Shown: positions 10,013 through 20,578, counted from the first letter of the stretch. The stretch: 64,000 bases of DNA from an uncultured Bacteroidota bacterium (GCA_903903635.1 CAIUZK010000223.1:1-64000), one strand, 5' to 3'. The notes: generated by a model from the letters alone, not told the origin. A program made the numbers and translations.

Positions 10013-12442
10013 CTATTCCCTCACTACCCTTCCGCAATAAATAATACTTCCAGACTTGACAGTAATTATATAAACACCTTCCTCAATACCGCTCAAATCT
10101 ATAACTGCCTGTCCTTTTACAGCATTAATATCCAGTGCGCTTCTCATCACCACCCTGCCCGTCATATCTGTTACTACTACATCAGCGCTACCAATTGTTT
10201 GGTTATTCCACTCAATATTCAGGTTGCCGCTGGTAGGGTTCGGGTACAGGTTTAAAATTGTACCGGTAGCTGCCGACAGCACACTATTTGTAATAACAGG
10301 TGTAATTGTCCCGAATGTGGTGTGCTGTTTGAAATTAACGTTGGCAGCAGTTTCATAGGTTGTTGTCAGTGTAATAACCGATGAATGGGTGGTGTAATAT
10401 TTATAGGCTTCCGGATATATGATATACGACCCGTTAGCCAGGCTTCCGAATGAATAATAGCCGGAAGTATTGGTGTAAGTATAAGTAATTATATGCCCTG
10501 TGACATCTTCCAGGTATACCAGCATATTCACTGCAGGCACATCAGATGCTGTATTTTTTCCAGCACCCGACACCACATAGCCGCTTATAAAGCCCGGACC
10601 TGAAGGTACAGTTCCATATATCATGTTGATATTCTGGTTATCAGTAGCTGCAGCATGGCTAATACTTGCACCAGAATCCCAATGTGGGTTCGACAGGCCA
10701 TATGTGGGAATATATCCGCTGGTTCCGGGAGTTCCGCCCAACACATATGCCTTCACCAGGTAGCTGCCGCTGGCAGGGTCCATGAATTCATAATACATGG
10801 TGCCTCCCGATGTGCATGCCATAGTAGAGTCTGTTGCGATTATACTACTGTCTGAAGGATTAAAATGTACCAGCCATACTCTAACAGATCCCGCTACTGT
10901 CGGGGATACTATACCGTTGATCCTGTTACCGTCGATGCTAACTGTTACTGAACCCGAACAACCCAGCGTTGTACCAGTCACCGTAAATGTAGTAGTTGCA
11001 GTTGGGTTTACTGTAACAATACTGCATGTGGTACAGGAAAGCCCTGTGGATGGCGACCATGAATAAGTCGTTCCACCACTTGCTGTGAGGGTATACACCC
11101 CGCCGCAGGCTGCATAACTTGCCGATGCTGTAATAGTTGGAGCTGCATTCACAGTTATTGTAACAACAGCATAGCCACCTCCTAAGTAATAGGTAATATT
11201 ATCAACACCTGCTGACACGCCTGTTACTACACCTGTAGCGGGTGCAACAGTAGCTATAGTAGGCGCTGCACTTACCCATGTACCTCCGGGTGTGGCATCA
11301 GCTAACGTGGTAGTCCCTCCTACACATACAGTAAATGTCCCTGTTATAGGCGCAACATAGGTGGTAGAGTCATACCTCCGCACACGTGCCTGGCTGCCAC
11401 CGCTTATATATACATAGGGCGAGCCATAAGCCATGCCCACATTAAATGCGCTGATCATCGCTAAGCCGGCAGGGCCGCCATCTCCGCTATATCCAAGTGT
11501 TCCGTTTCCTGCCACAGTAACAATAAGCCCGGTAGATGTAATATGCCTGATCCTGTTGTTTCCGTTATCTGCAATAAATATGCTCCCATCACCCGGCGAC
11601 GTTACACCTGTTGGCAGGTTCAGTTGTGCTGCTGTGGCAGCCCCACCATCTCCGGAGTAGCCCGCAGTACCGGTTCCGGCCAGGGTAGTAATTATCCCAC
11701 TGGGATTAACCCTTCTTATCCTGTTGTTGCTGTAATCAGCAATATAAATATTGCTCGATGCATCAACAGTTACACCCGTTGGGTTATTCAATTTGGCTGC
11801 GGTGCCGGCTCCCCCGTCCCCGCTATATCCGGCGGTTCCGTTACCTGCCACCGTGGTAATAGTACCCGAGGGAGTAACCTTCCTTATTTTATGGTTATTC
11901 TTATCTGATATAAACACCGTGTCTCCCCACACAGCAATCCCGCATGGATTACTAAGCTGAGCCGCTGTACCAGGGCCACCATCGCCACTGGAACCAGTAG
12001 TTCCATTGCCCGCAATAGTTGTTATTATACCCGCACTCGAAATCTTCCTCACCCGCTCATTACCATTATCCGAAAAATAGATATTGCCGCTTGAAGCTTC
12101 CACTGCCACGCCAAAGGGGGCCATGATCTGCGCTGCTGAAGCAGGTCCACCATCACCGCTGAATCCAGCAATTCCGGATCCGGCAATGGTAGTTATTATA
12201 CCCGATGCGCTTATTTTCCTGATCCGGTTGGCCCCAAAATCAGCAATGTAAATATCTCCTGTTGATGAGTTAACTGCTGCCGAATAAGGCTGATTTACTT
12301 CTGCAGCAGTTGCCGGACCGCCATCACCTGTATAGCCCGATATTCCTGTACCCGCAGCCGTAGTGATTATCTGGGCATTAGTGTTTGTGGAAGCCACCAA
12401 TACCAATGCTGTCAGTAAGAACGTTTGTAATTGTGATTTCAT
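10013..12442 (-). CDS. NHL-repeat secreted protein with BIg2-like domain and T9SS type A sorting domain
   Basis: 809-aa ORF; repeats ITTIAGNGTAGYSGDGGPATAAQL...NIYIADYGNNRIRKV; C-terminus LNLYPNPTSGNLNIEW...GVYIITVKSGSIIYCGRVVRE. Confidence 0.9.
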   Translation of the reverse strand: MKSQLQTFLLTALVLVASTNTNAQIITTAAGTGISGYTGDGGPATAAEVNQPYSAAVNSSTGDIYIADFGANRIRKISASGIITTIAGSGIAGFSGDGGPASAAQIMAPFGVAVEASSGNIYFSDNGNERVRKISSAGIITTIAGNGTTGSSGDGGPGTAAQLSNPCGIAVWGDTVFISDKNNHKIRKVTPSGTITTVAGNGTAGYSGDGGAGTAAKLNNPTGVTVDASSNIYIADYSNNRIRRVNPSGIITTLAGTGTAGYSGDGGAATAAQLNLPTGVTSPGDGSIFIADNGNNRIRHITSTGLIVTVAGNGTLGYSGDGGPAGLAMISAFNVGMAYGSPYVYISGGSQARVRRYDSTTYVAPITGTFTVCVGGTTTLADATPGGTWVSAAPTIATVAPATGVVTGVSAGVDNITYYLGGGYAVVTITVNAAPTITASASYAACGGVYTLTASGGTTYSWSPSTGLSCTTCSIVTVNPTATTTFTVTGTTLGCSGSVTVSIDGNRINGIVSPTVAGSVRVWLVHFNPSDSSIIATDSTMACTSGGTMYYEFMDPASGSYLVKAYVLGGTPGTSGYIPTYGLSNPHWDSGASISHAAATDNQNINMIYGTVPSGPGFISGYVVSGAGKNTASDVPAVNMLVYLEDVTGHIITYTYTNTSGYYSFGSLANGSYIIYPEAYKYYTTHSSVITLTTTYETAANVNFKQHTTFGTITPVITNSVLSAATGTILNLYPNPTSGNLNIEWNNQTIGSADVVVTDMTGRVVMRSALDINAVKGQAVIDLSGIEEGVYIITVKSGSIIYCGRVVRE

Positions 12443-12800
12443 AAACTAATATTTTATAAGGTTTGAGAAACAAAATTAAGATGTTTAATTGTACTTCCAA
12501 ATAAATTACAATATTAATCCGATATTAATATCCTATTCCATATTCAATACTATTTCAGCCAATCATATTCTTTTTTCCACGGGTTCAGCAAATTCACCCG
12601 CTCATTCATTAAATGGAGTCTGCTTATTGAGGGGCACTGCGGATTCAAATCCTGGCATGTTGTTTAGTATTATCCCGGTAAAACAAATCAATGTTATCTG
12701 CTCCATATTGTTTATTTATCGTCCGTTGAAAACGGATACAAAATTGCCGGATGCTATAACACCTACACAAACACAGACTCTTCATTGTGAACTAAGATCT

Positions 12801-14984
12801 TTATTTTATATTCTTTTTCTCCGGCTCGGTCTGTGCAAATAGCTTACCTAAATCGCAGGTATACCGGATGTAGCCATATGTTTCGTTATAATTATTTACG
12901 GTATTGAAGCGGTCAATAAAAGGCTGGTAGCCACCTTCCACATCTATACCCATGCCCTTAAAGAATCTGACACCAAATCTAACGATATACGCCATCCTGT
13001 AAGTCGGATATGAGTATAAGTATACAGGAGTATAGGTTGTCATCTGGTTGTTGGAGATAGCAACTGAAGTAAAAAACAATTTGGGCTTTATCTGCCAGTC
13101 CAGGCTGAAGTTATAGACCAGCACATCCGACATTTTATTATTATCAGAACCAGTCATAATGGTTTGCCCTATATCGGCGTTCACATTGAGTGTTTTTGTC
13201 AATCCCTCACTGATGCCGAACATACCATTGGTGGATGCATATTTGTTTTGAGGGTTTACCTGGTCATTGCGGTTACTCATATTAAGCATAACCCTCAGCT
13301 GATGGTTTATATTCCAAATCGTTTTGCCGTAATTAATACTGAACATATAATTAGTCAGGAGGTCATTTACGCCCGGCATATTTTCAATATCACTGGTACC
13401 GGTGCGCGCAACATTGAAATAATAAAACATCAGCGATGGCCATTTTATTCCGGGGTTGACCATAATATTTCCATTATAGCCCTGGGTATAAACCTTCATT
13501 GCTCTTGCAAGGTTAAGGTCATTGGAGTAATTCTGATATCCCAACCCGATATGTATGTGCTTCTTTAATAAGGAAAACCGCTCGCCTGCTACAATTCCAC
13601 TGTAATCATTCAGCAGATACGGATTGCCCAGTGAGTAGTAAACCGGCCCTATATTTTTCGCTTCTACATTAAAGGACTGGTATTTGTTGGTATAGTTGAG
13701 TTGTGCATAGAACGACATATTATTAAACGCCGGTGAAATATTGGCAGGCAGGGTTGAAGCGTTCATTATGATAATGTCCTTAAGCTTCATCGGGTCGAAA
13801 GCAAGATTCTTTACATTATACGAAGTATCCAACGTCTGTTTTGAAATAGCTCCGCCTGTAATATCGTTCGTAAGTATCGACATTGCAGTGCCTGCTTTTA
13901 CAACTACTTTTTTGTGAAATGCCTTTATCACAAGGTCTATCCCTCCGGCCACATTGCCTTTGGGCGATAAACCATACTTAATAGAGTTAATATCATCAAT
14001 AGCCCTGAATACTCCGGCACACAGTTTAATTTCATCGGTGGGGCTGCCCAGTTCTACTCTTGCAGCCATCATTGATCTTTTATAGGTACCGGATGATATA
14101 TAATGTGTTGAATCCACAAGATTAGTGGGTAGCACCCCTTGTCCCGGCACATATAGCTGCAGTGACCCCTCAACCGGCCTGGTCATATCGCCATATATTA
14201 CCTGGATAGAACTTACCTTGCTTTTTAACTTTACCCCTACACCCCTTACTCTGATACCGTTTACTATCAATGGATCCCAAGATGGGTTTAAGTCTCCCGC
14301 AGCCAGGTCAATCCATTTATTCCTGAAACCTGCCTGGTAATAATTCATACTCTGAATACCGGTTACATTATCGCTGGTAGCAAATATTTTTACCGGGATT
14401 TCCATATCCTTATAAGATGCCACCATATCTACATTAATAGTACTTGTACTTGCAGGCTCCTGCCTTAATCCCTGCCCTGAACCCGACAGCATCTCACTCC
14501 TGTAATCCGCGCTTACAGTACCACTCAGCTTCAATTTATCTTTACCCATTGCACTTGAATCGCCCCTGGCAGGAACACCATCTTTTTTACCTGCATAAAA
14601 TACCCATGTACCATTCTGCAGTCCTTTAAACTCCTTAAACTTAGCCTCTATTTTTATTGTATGTTTTCCATTCTTTATTTTGAAAGGGTACACAAACCGT
14701 ACCACATTTCCCGATACTTTGGTTACGCCGGTAATCAGGTAATCATCAAGGTAAAAGGTTACGCTGTTTGCCGATGCAAAATGGTAATTGCTATCTGCTG
14801 ATACAGAGATAAACAGGTTCTGGCTTTGTACAAGGGAGTCAGGTTTGGGCGAGATCACCTTGAGGTCTACCTGGGCATAGGTACTTGCTGAAAGCAAAAA
14901 GGATATAACCAGTACATATAAGTACCTAATCAAAGCCGGAATAATGCAAATTCTGTTCATAAAATCTGATTTTAGTTTATTCAT
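12801..14984 (-). CDS. Putative outer-membrane beta-barrel/secreted protein
   Basis: 727-aa ORF with signal peptide (VLVISFLLSASTYAQVDLKVISPKPDSLVQSQNLFISVSA), Ig-like N-terminus, barrel-like alternating C-terminal strands. True start may be the ATG at codon 9. Confidence 0.7.
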   Translation of the reverse strand: MNKLKSDFMNRICIIPALIRYLYVLVISFLLSASTYAQVDLKVISPKPDSLVQSQNLFISVSADSNYHFASANSVTFYLDDYLITGVTKVSGNVVRFVYPFKIKNGKHTIKIEAKFKEFKGLQNGTWVFYAGKKDGVPARGDSSAMGKDKLKLSGTVSADYRSEMLSGSGQGLRQEPASTSTINVDMVASYKDMEIPVKIFATSDNVTGIQSMNYYQAGFRNKWIDLAAGDLNPSWDPLIVNGIRVRGVGVKLKSKVSSIQVIYGDMTRPVEGSLQLYVPGQGVLPTNLVDSTHYISSGTYKRSMMAARVELGSPTDEIKLCAGVFRAIDDINSIKYGLSPKGNVAGGIDLVIKAFHKKVVVKAGTAMSILTNDITGGAISKQTLDTSYNVKNLAFDPMKLKDIIIMNASTLPANISPAFNNMSFYAQLNYTNKYQSFNVEAKNIGPVYYSLGNPYLLNDYSGIVAGERFSLLKKHIHIGLGYQNYSNDLNLARAMKVYTQGYNGNIMVNPGIKWPSLMFYYFNVARTGTSDIENMPGVNDLLTNYMFSINYGKTIWNINHQLRVMLNMSNRNDQVNPQNKYASTNGMFGISEGLTKTLNVNADIGQTIMTGSDNNKMSDVLVYNFSLDWQIKPKLFFTSVAISNNQMTTYTPVYLYSYPTYRMAYIVRFGVRFFKGMGIDVEGGYQPFIDRFNTVNNYNETYGYIRYTCDLGKLFAQTEPEKKNIK

Positions 14985-15011
14985 GGATAGGCTCCAATAT
15001 TATATTTCGGA

Positions 15012-16550
15012 TCAGAAATCAAACCCAATTGCAAAAATGCATCCATGTGCATCTATTACTTGCAATGAATGATAGCCCGGTGTAATTGGACCTGACCAAT
15101 GTGGGCTAGGTGAATAGGCGCCACTTGGCGCCATGCTCCAGTAGTATTGATAGTACGAGAAGGTGCCTCCCATAGTAGGTGGTGTTCCACCAGGGACTGT
15201 AAAAGGAGTACCTCCGGATACAGATGCGGTTACCCCTCCCATACCGTCCGGGGCAACTGTAGCAGTAAGCTCATCTGGCTGCAAAATGGTATATGTTGGG
15301 GTTAGTTTGCAACCTTTCGAATCGGTAATAGTTACACTATATGTACCAGCAGGTTTTCCTAAAAGATTTGCAGTAGTGGACCCATCAGACCAACTATAGG
15401 TATATGGTGGAGTACCTCCAGTAACTGTTAATTTTATTTTTCCATTACTTTCTCCATGACATCGAACACTGTCAATATGGGCGGTCACCTTAAGAGAATC
15501 AGGCGATGGTAGAAAATACTGGCCAGAAATATGGCAATTATTCCCATCTGTAACATAGACATCATAATTACCGCCACCAATATTGTATAAATACGATGTA
15601 GTAGCACCAGTGTTCCAGGCATATGTGTAAGGTGTTGCCCCCCCTGTAACTGTAGTAGAAATTCCGCCATTTAAATCTCCGGCACATTTCGGACTATCAA
15701 GCACAGCCGTCATAAACAGGTCGGGAAATACACCGATCGGAAATGTTGCCTTATACTTAATGCCTGAAATAGTATAGGTACAGGTTAAATCCTGACTTGC
15801 ATTAACTACCAGATCAATAGAATCTGTTGTTTCACCAGTTGACCATAGGATTGAACCTCCCGATGGATAGGTATAAACTGAATAGGTTGCGGTACTTCCT
15901 TTACAAACCATATTGTGTCCATTTATCATAGCTAGAATACTGTAGACATTAATATCAACGATCTCAGTACAGTTGTTTTCACATAAAACATGTAGCCCGC
16001 CAGGATAACTATGGCACCCACTTCCACAAACAGCCCCAGCAAGAGGACCAACTTCACAATTATGTGAAGATAAAACGGTTCCACCATATGAGCAATTATC
16101 GCAATTCGAATATTGTACCATTGCAGTAGCGCTAATTGAAGCCGAGGCAGAAGTTCCGGCTGCCGGAGCGGTAGCTGGATCCACTGATATATCACCATTC
16201 CAGGTATGAGTAGAAAATAATCCTATTGTGACCGAACTTGGGTTTTTAACGCCATCAATAAAACATTGAATCGGACCGGAATAAGTAAAAATGCATTTAC
16301 CCTGCTCAAAACTATCTGTTGTCGTTGCAGTATAACTTCCCGTTGAATGGTTTGATTGTCCAACACCATCAACAATTTCACTGGTATTCTGGTTAGAGTA
16401 ATATATGAAATACTTATCAACTGGCGAAGTAAGTCCATAAGACCCACATCCATTTGTAACCTGAGCTTGTATGCGCGCAACAGGACTAATCACTAATAAG
16501 AACCAAACAAATATTATGTTTATATATTTAAAATCATACGTTTTTTTCAT
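15012..16550 (-). CDS. SprB-repeat-containing secreted protein
   Basis: 512-aa ORF; two SprB-like repeats (CAGDLNGGISTTVTGGATPYTYAWNTGATTSYLYNIGGGNYDVYVTDGNNC; CHGESNGKIKLTVTGGTPPYTYSWSDGSTTANLLGKPAGTYSVTITDSKGC). Confidence 0.85.
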   Translation of the reverse strand: MKKTYDFKYINIIFVWFLLVISPVARIQAQVTNGCGSYGLTSPVDKYFIYYSNQNTSEIVDGVGQSNHSTGSYTATTTDSFEQGKCIFTYSGPIQCFIDGVKNPSSVTIGLFSTHTWNGDISVDPATAPAAGTSASASISATAMVQYSNCDNCSYGGTVLSSHNCEVGPLAGAVCGSGCHSYPGGLHVLCENNCTEIVDINVYSILAMINGHNMVCKGSTATYSVYTYPSGGSILWSTGETTDSIDLVVNASQDLTCTYTISGIKYKATFPIGVFPDLFMTAVLDSPKCAGDLNGGISTTVTGGATPYTYAWNTGATTSYLYNIGGGNYDVYVTDGNNCHISGQYFLPSPDSLKVTAHIDSVRCHGESNGKIKLTVTGGTPPYTYSWSDGSTTANLLGKPAGTYSVTITDSKGCKLTPTYTILQPDELTATVAPDGMGGVTASVSGGTPFTVPGGTPPTMGGTFSYYQYYWSMAPSGAYSPSPHWSGPITPGYHSLQVIDAHGCIFAIGFDF

Positions 16551-16559
16551 AAAAATATT

Positions 16560-17993
16560 TTAAAGTGATTTTAATCCAAATAATTTTTTCACAAAACCAT
16601 TAAAGGGGTTTTTAAAACCACCATTTGAAAGTATACCCAGCTTAATGGTAACCGTTGCAAACTCCGTAGCTGTTCCTGCACTCACCAGCACAGCCACCGT
16701 ATTGCCCCCCTGCCCTGCTGTAAAAAGACCTGTTGGGGTTACGGTTCCATAGGCTGGGGTTACCTGCCACTTAGGGGTTGCATCGGAGACTATATTACCA
16801 TTATCATCATAACAGATAATTGCAAACTGAGTTTGTTGTCCTGGAGCCAGCGTGATTTCATCTGGTTTAATAACGATACTGGAAACAATCTTTTTACCTG
16901 AGCCTAATGAACTGATATACTTAAACCGGTATACCTCGCTGGGCAGGTAATGAGTACCTGTAGCTGATACTGATTTACCCTGCACCTGCCATGCATATGT
17001 TTTTCCATCTTCCAGCTTTTCAGCGCTGTTGGGGTATAAAAGACTGTTGCTGCTGATATCCATTTGTTTATATACCGCCACATTACGGGTAACCTCTTCA
17101 GCACTTTGACCAGGTCGGCATTCATAAAGTGCGAAATCATACCGGTTGTTATGCCCGAACCACTGAAAAAGAGGCAGTGGAGTATATACTTCGGGTATAT
17201 TATCGGTAAAAGACCCACCGGGCGTTATCAGCTCAGGGTTGGTTTCAGGGTTGGTGATGATAGTCGATGTGCTTGCTGTAGCGAGTACATTGCCACTAAT
17301 ATCAGTTACAGTTAGCACATAGGTATAATTATCAGGCGGAAAAACACCTGTTAACTCTACAGTATTTAAAAAATCCTTGCCATTCTGTCCATTTGTTTTT
17401 ACCGCATCATAATCGCGGTTATTGAATTTCACAATGCCACCGGGGCTTATCGGTATATTCTTTTTTGATATTGTACCCAATAACCCTTTGGAGGCTGCCG
17501 AAACAGTTATACCCAGATTTACTGTTCTTTGCGTAGCATCATTGTAGATATTCGTAAAAAACAGAACAGGGGTTGCTTTTGGATTACTCAGGTCTACATC
17601 TTTCAGCGATATAGACTCCATGGGCAACAATTCAATATCTGCCCTTAATACCCCTCCTGCCAGGAATACTTCAAAACCATTCGGCAATGATACTACTTCA
17701 CCCCTGGTGGTAACCCTTACATCCCTTGCACCAGGCGAAGCAGATCCGTTAACTGAGATTGTTGCAGTAGCGGTAATCGTATTGGCGACTACCAGTTTTT
17801 TCACAGTAATCCCAGCTCCAAAATCAGCGGTCGAGATACCACTCTGAAAATGGGTATTTATGCCTCTGATGGTTACATCAACAGTTTGTCCAGGTAAGGA
17901 GGAATTAGGTGTTAACGTACTGATAGTCTGTGAAATACAGACAGTATCAGTAAAGAACACGACTGAACATAAAATTAATAGCCACTTATTCAT
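16560..17993 (-). CDS. IPT/TIG- and Ig-like-domain secreted protein
   Basis: 477-aa ORF; signal peptide; ISTLTPNSSLPGQTVDVTIRGINTHFQSG...; C-terminal ITLAPGQQTQFAIICYDDNGNIVSDATPKWQVTPAYGTVTPTGLFTAGQGG (BIg2-like). Confidence 0.7.
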   Translation of the reverse strand: MNKWLLILCSVVFFTDTVCISQTISTLTPNSSLPGQTVDVTIRGINTHFQSGISTADFGAGITVKKLVVANTITATATISVNGSASPGARDVRVTTRGEVVSLPNGFEVFLAGGVLRADIELLPMESISLKDVDLSNPKATPVLFFTNIYNDATQRTVNLGITVSAASKGLLGTISKKNIPISPGGIVKFNNRDYDAVKTNGQNGKDFLNTVELTGVFPPDNYTYVLTVTDISGNVLATASTSTIITNPETNPELITPGGSFTDNIPEVYTPLPLFQWFGHNNRYDFALYECRPGQSAEEVTRNVAVYKQMDISSNSLLYPNSAEKLEDGKTYAWQVQGKSVSATGTHYLPSEVYRFKYISSLGSGKKIVSSIVIKPDEITLAPGQQTQFAIICYDDNGNIVSDATPKWQVTPAYGTVTPTGLFTAGQGGNTVAVLVSAGTATEFATVTIKLGILSNGGFKNPFNGFVKKLFGLKSL

Positions 17994-18183
17994 ATACCAA
18001 TATTTAATTGTATAACAAATGTTTTGCTTTTAGACTTGTATATTATTTGTGCTTAATGAGTGCAGATATCCCCCTATTCCGTCTTTGCCTATATCAATCC
18101 TTAGTATTAATTAAAATGCAGGTATTGGTTTCAATAACAATATAATCACATACAAAATTGTTTATAATAAATTCAGGGTACAA

Positions 18184-18217
18184 TGACTTGCATCAATGCT
18201 GGCATTGATGCAAGTCA
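18184..18217. promoter_or_regulatory. Perfect 34-bp palindrome (16-bp arms, 2-nt centre) in a divergent intergenic region
   Basis: TGACTTGCATCAATGC tg GCATTGATGCAAGTCA; arms are exact reverse complements. Confidence 0.7.
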
Positions 18218-18377
18218 GTAGGGTAATAGGCAATTAAATATATGTGGCTAATTTGTGATAATTTAGGTGCGAATTCAGGAAATGAACAAAAGGCTGGCAA
18301 CAAGAGTTTGTAATCCTTTATTTATAAAAACAGTGCTGTTAAATAATTAAAGTGGCAAAAAACCTGATGATAACTTA

Positions 18378-18407
18378 TTGCTGCTCCACCTTAAAAAATT
18401 ACCTTTG
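18378..18407 (+). promoter_or_regulatory. Bacteroidota-type promoter for 18423 gene
   Basis: TTG (18378-18380) - N19 - TACCTTTG (18400-18407), matching the TTG/TAnnTTTG consensus. Confidence 0.55.
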
Positions 18408-18422
18408 GTTTAAAATAGTATA

Positions 18423-18911
18423 ATGAGAAAGGCTTTTTTAATTGTACTTGCAATGGTTCTTGGATTCTCTTTGCAGGCTAAACATAAAAAATACAAAAAG
18501 CAGCATAAATCAGGTACCGGCATTGTATCAGTGCGATTGCACCGCCCGGGTTGTTTCGGCAGGTGTCCTGCTTACATTATTGACATAAATTCGGCAGGGC
18601 TGGCGACATATAGCGCTTTGAGGAATAATGCAGATACCGGAGAATTCACAAAAAATGCGGGAACAAAAAAAGCCGAAGAAATTTTTAATCAGATCCTGGC
18701 CACCCGGATTGATACCTGTATGAATGAATACAAATCACCTTCTCCTGACCTGCCTGGATTGATTATTACAGTTACTTATAAAGATTCTGTAAAAACAATC
18801 AGTAATGCCAATTACGGATCACCGGTATTAAGGTTACTGGCCGAAAAAATGGATGCTATTGTGGGCGGAAAAACAGATAAGACCTGGAAAAAAGTAAAAG
18901 AGTATAAATAG
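18423..18911 (+). CDS. DUF6438-type secreted protein
   Basis: 162-aa ORF; signal peptide; IVSVRLHRPGCFGRCPAYIIDINSAGLATY is the characteristic C-F-G-x-C-P motif. Confidence 0.75.
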   Translation: MRKAFLIVLAMVLGFSLQAKHKKYKKQHKSGTGIVSVRLHRPGCFGRCPAYIIDINSAGLATYSALRNNADTGEFTKNAGTKKAEEIFNQILATRIDTCMNEYKSPSPDLPGLIITVTYKDSVKTISNANYGSPVLRLLAEKMDAIVGGKTDKTWKKVKEYK

Positions 18912-18988
18912 TTCCGACCTGCAATTCTATATATTGACTGCATGCAGTCCTCAAATCCAAATGCTGAACTTTGCACAAGGACAATATA

Positions 18989-19023
18989 AATAGTTTCGGT
19001 TCTGATAAGGAACCGAAACTATT
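18989..19023. terminator. Bidirectional terminator-like hairpin
   Basis: AATAGTTTCGGTTC tgataag GAACCGAAACTATT: perfect 14-bp stem between convergent genes 18423(+) and 19054(-). Confidence 0.7.
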
Positions 19024-19053
19024 CAACAGTTTTCAATAAAAAAATTAGAAGGA

Positions 19054-19401
19054 TCAGGCGTGTAAGCGAGTTTTCTTTGCCAACAGTTCTTCGGCAGTTT
19101 CTTTGCAATCCTCATCAGGTAAACAACAATCTACCGGGCAAACAGCAGCGCATTGTGGCTCTTCGTGAAAACCCTGGCACTCAGTGCACTTATTAGGTGT
19201 AATATAATATACATCAACAGCAACCGGAGAATGACCGGCATGCGCATCTGTAACACTGCCATCCATTAAGGTATAATTCCCGTTAACCGTTGTGCCATCT
19301 GCCATGTTCCATTCTACACCACCCTCATATATCGCATTATTCGGACATTCCGGTTCACAAGCACCGCAATTGATACACTCATCTGTGATCTTAATAGCCA
19401 T
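19054..19401 (-). CDS. 4Fe-4S dicluster ferredoxin
   Basis: 115-aa [19 protein letters not shown] and [22 protein letters not shown] cluster motifs. Confidence 0.92.
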   Translation of the reverse strand: MAIKITDECINCGACEPECPNNAIYEGGVEWNMADGTTVNGNYTLMDGSVTDAHAGHSPVAVDVYYITPNKCTECQGFHEEPQCAAVCPVDCCLPDEDCKETAEELLAKKTRLHA

Positions 19402-19503
19402 AATAACTTTATTTATTTAGTTTTTGTGGGCACAAAGTTACAACTTCGCATCTAATTCCGAAACGATAATAAGCCGGTTTATTATTACTACTTTGATTTT
19501 ATT

Positions 19504-20505
19504 ATGACTAATATTTTATCTGCAGCACAAAGAATTGAATTACTGGTCCGTCTGGGCCATTACATGAATTCAAATGAACTGGCCTGGATGGATATACAGG
19601 ACAGAGCTGTTGGCGCTAATCAATGGTTTACCGCTGCTCATATTTCGCTTGCCGTGGAGCAAATAGCCGACGAGTTTTTACAAAAAGACAAACTTGAAAA
19701 ATGGCTATCCGGTTATAAATTACCAACGGAGATAAAAACAATTGGCATTGTGATGGCTGGAAATATTCCGCTGGTTGGTTTCCATGATTTCGTTTGCGGA
19801 TTCATTAGCGGGCATAACCTGATGATCAAACTTTCGTCGAAAGACGATGTGCTGATGAAACACCTCATCGGCAAATTAACAGAATGGGAACCACTGGTAG
19901 CCGGGCAGGTACAGATTGCCGACAGGCTTAATGGTTGCGACGCTTATATTGCAACCGGCAGCAATAACACCGCACGCTACTTCGAACAGTACTTTGGTAA
20001 GTACCCGCACATTATCCGGAAAAACAGAACTTCAGTTGCCATACTGGACGGCAGCGAAACCGATGAAGAACTTAGCCTGCTTGCCGATGATGTGTATCAT
20101 TATTATGGCCTGGGTTGCAGGAATGTGACACAGGTCTGCATTCCCCGCGACTATGATTTTGCCAGGATGCTGCAAATTTTCAATAAGCATAATGACTATG
20201 CCGACCTGAATAAATACAAGAATAATTACGACTACCACCTTGCCATATACCTGCTGAACCGCATACCCTACATGAGCAATGAATCGCTGCTGATGGTGGA
20301 GAATGACATGCCGTTTTCGGCAGTTAGTGTGCTGCATTACAAATTCTACGACAACAAAGAGGAACTTATAGTCGGCCTTCAGGCAAGCGATGATATTCAG
20401 GCGATCATCGGTAAAGAATTTGTTGGGTTCGGCGATTCGCAAAAACCGGCATTGAGTGATTATGCAGACGGAGAGGACACCATGGCATTTTTATGCGGGC
20501 TGTAG
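19504..20505 (+). CDS. LuxC-like acyl-CoA reductase
   Basis: 333-aa ORF; KTIGIVMAGNIPLVGFHDFVCGFISGHNLMIKLSSKD and YYGLGCRNVTQVCIPRDYDF motifs of the acyl-CoA reductase family. Confidence 0.85.
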   Translation: MTNILSAAQRIELLVRLGHYMNSNELAWMDIQDRAVGANQWFTAAHISLAVEQIADEFLQKDKLEKWLSGYKLPTEIKTIGIVMAGNIPLVGFHDFVCGFISGHNLMIKLSSKDDVLMKHLIGKLTEWEPLVAGQVQIADRLNGCDAYIATGSNNTARYFEQYFGKYPHIIRKNRTSVAILDGSETDEELSLLADDVYHYYGLGCRNVTQVCIPRDYDFARMLQIFNKHNDYADLNKYKNNYDYHLAIYLLNRIPYMSNESLLMVENDMPFSAVSVLHYKFYDNKEELIVGLQASDDIQAIIGKEFVGFGDSQKPALSDYADGEDTMAFLCGL

Positions 20506-20578
20506 TCTGGTTTACACTTTCATAAACATTTAATCAAACAACTCCGACCTGGTTACCCTGAAATAAAATAAGGTAACG

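Noticed and set aside
12489-12842. 117-aa + strand ORF between NHL gene and barrel-like gene
   Set aside because: No motif or promoter; low-complexity AT-rich intergenic translation.
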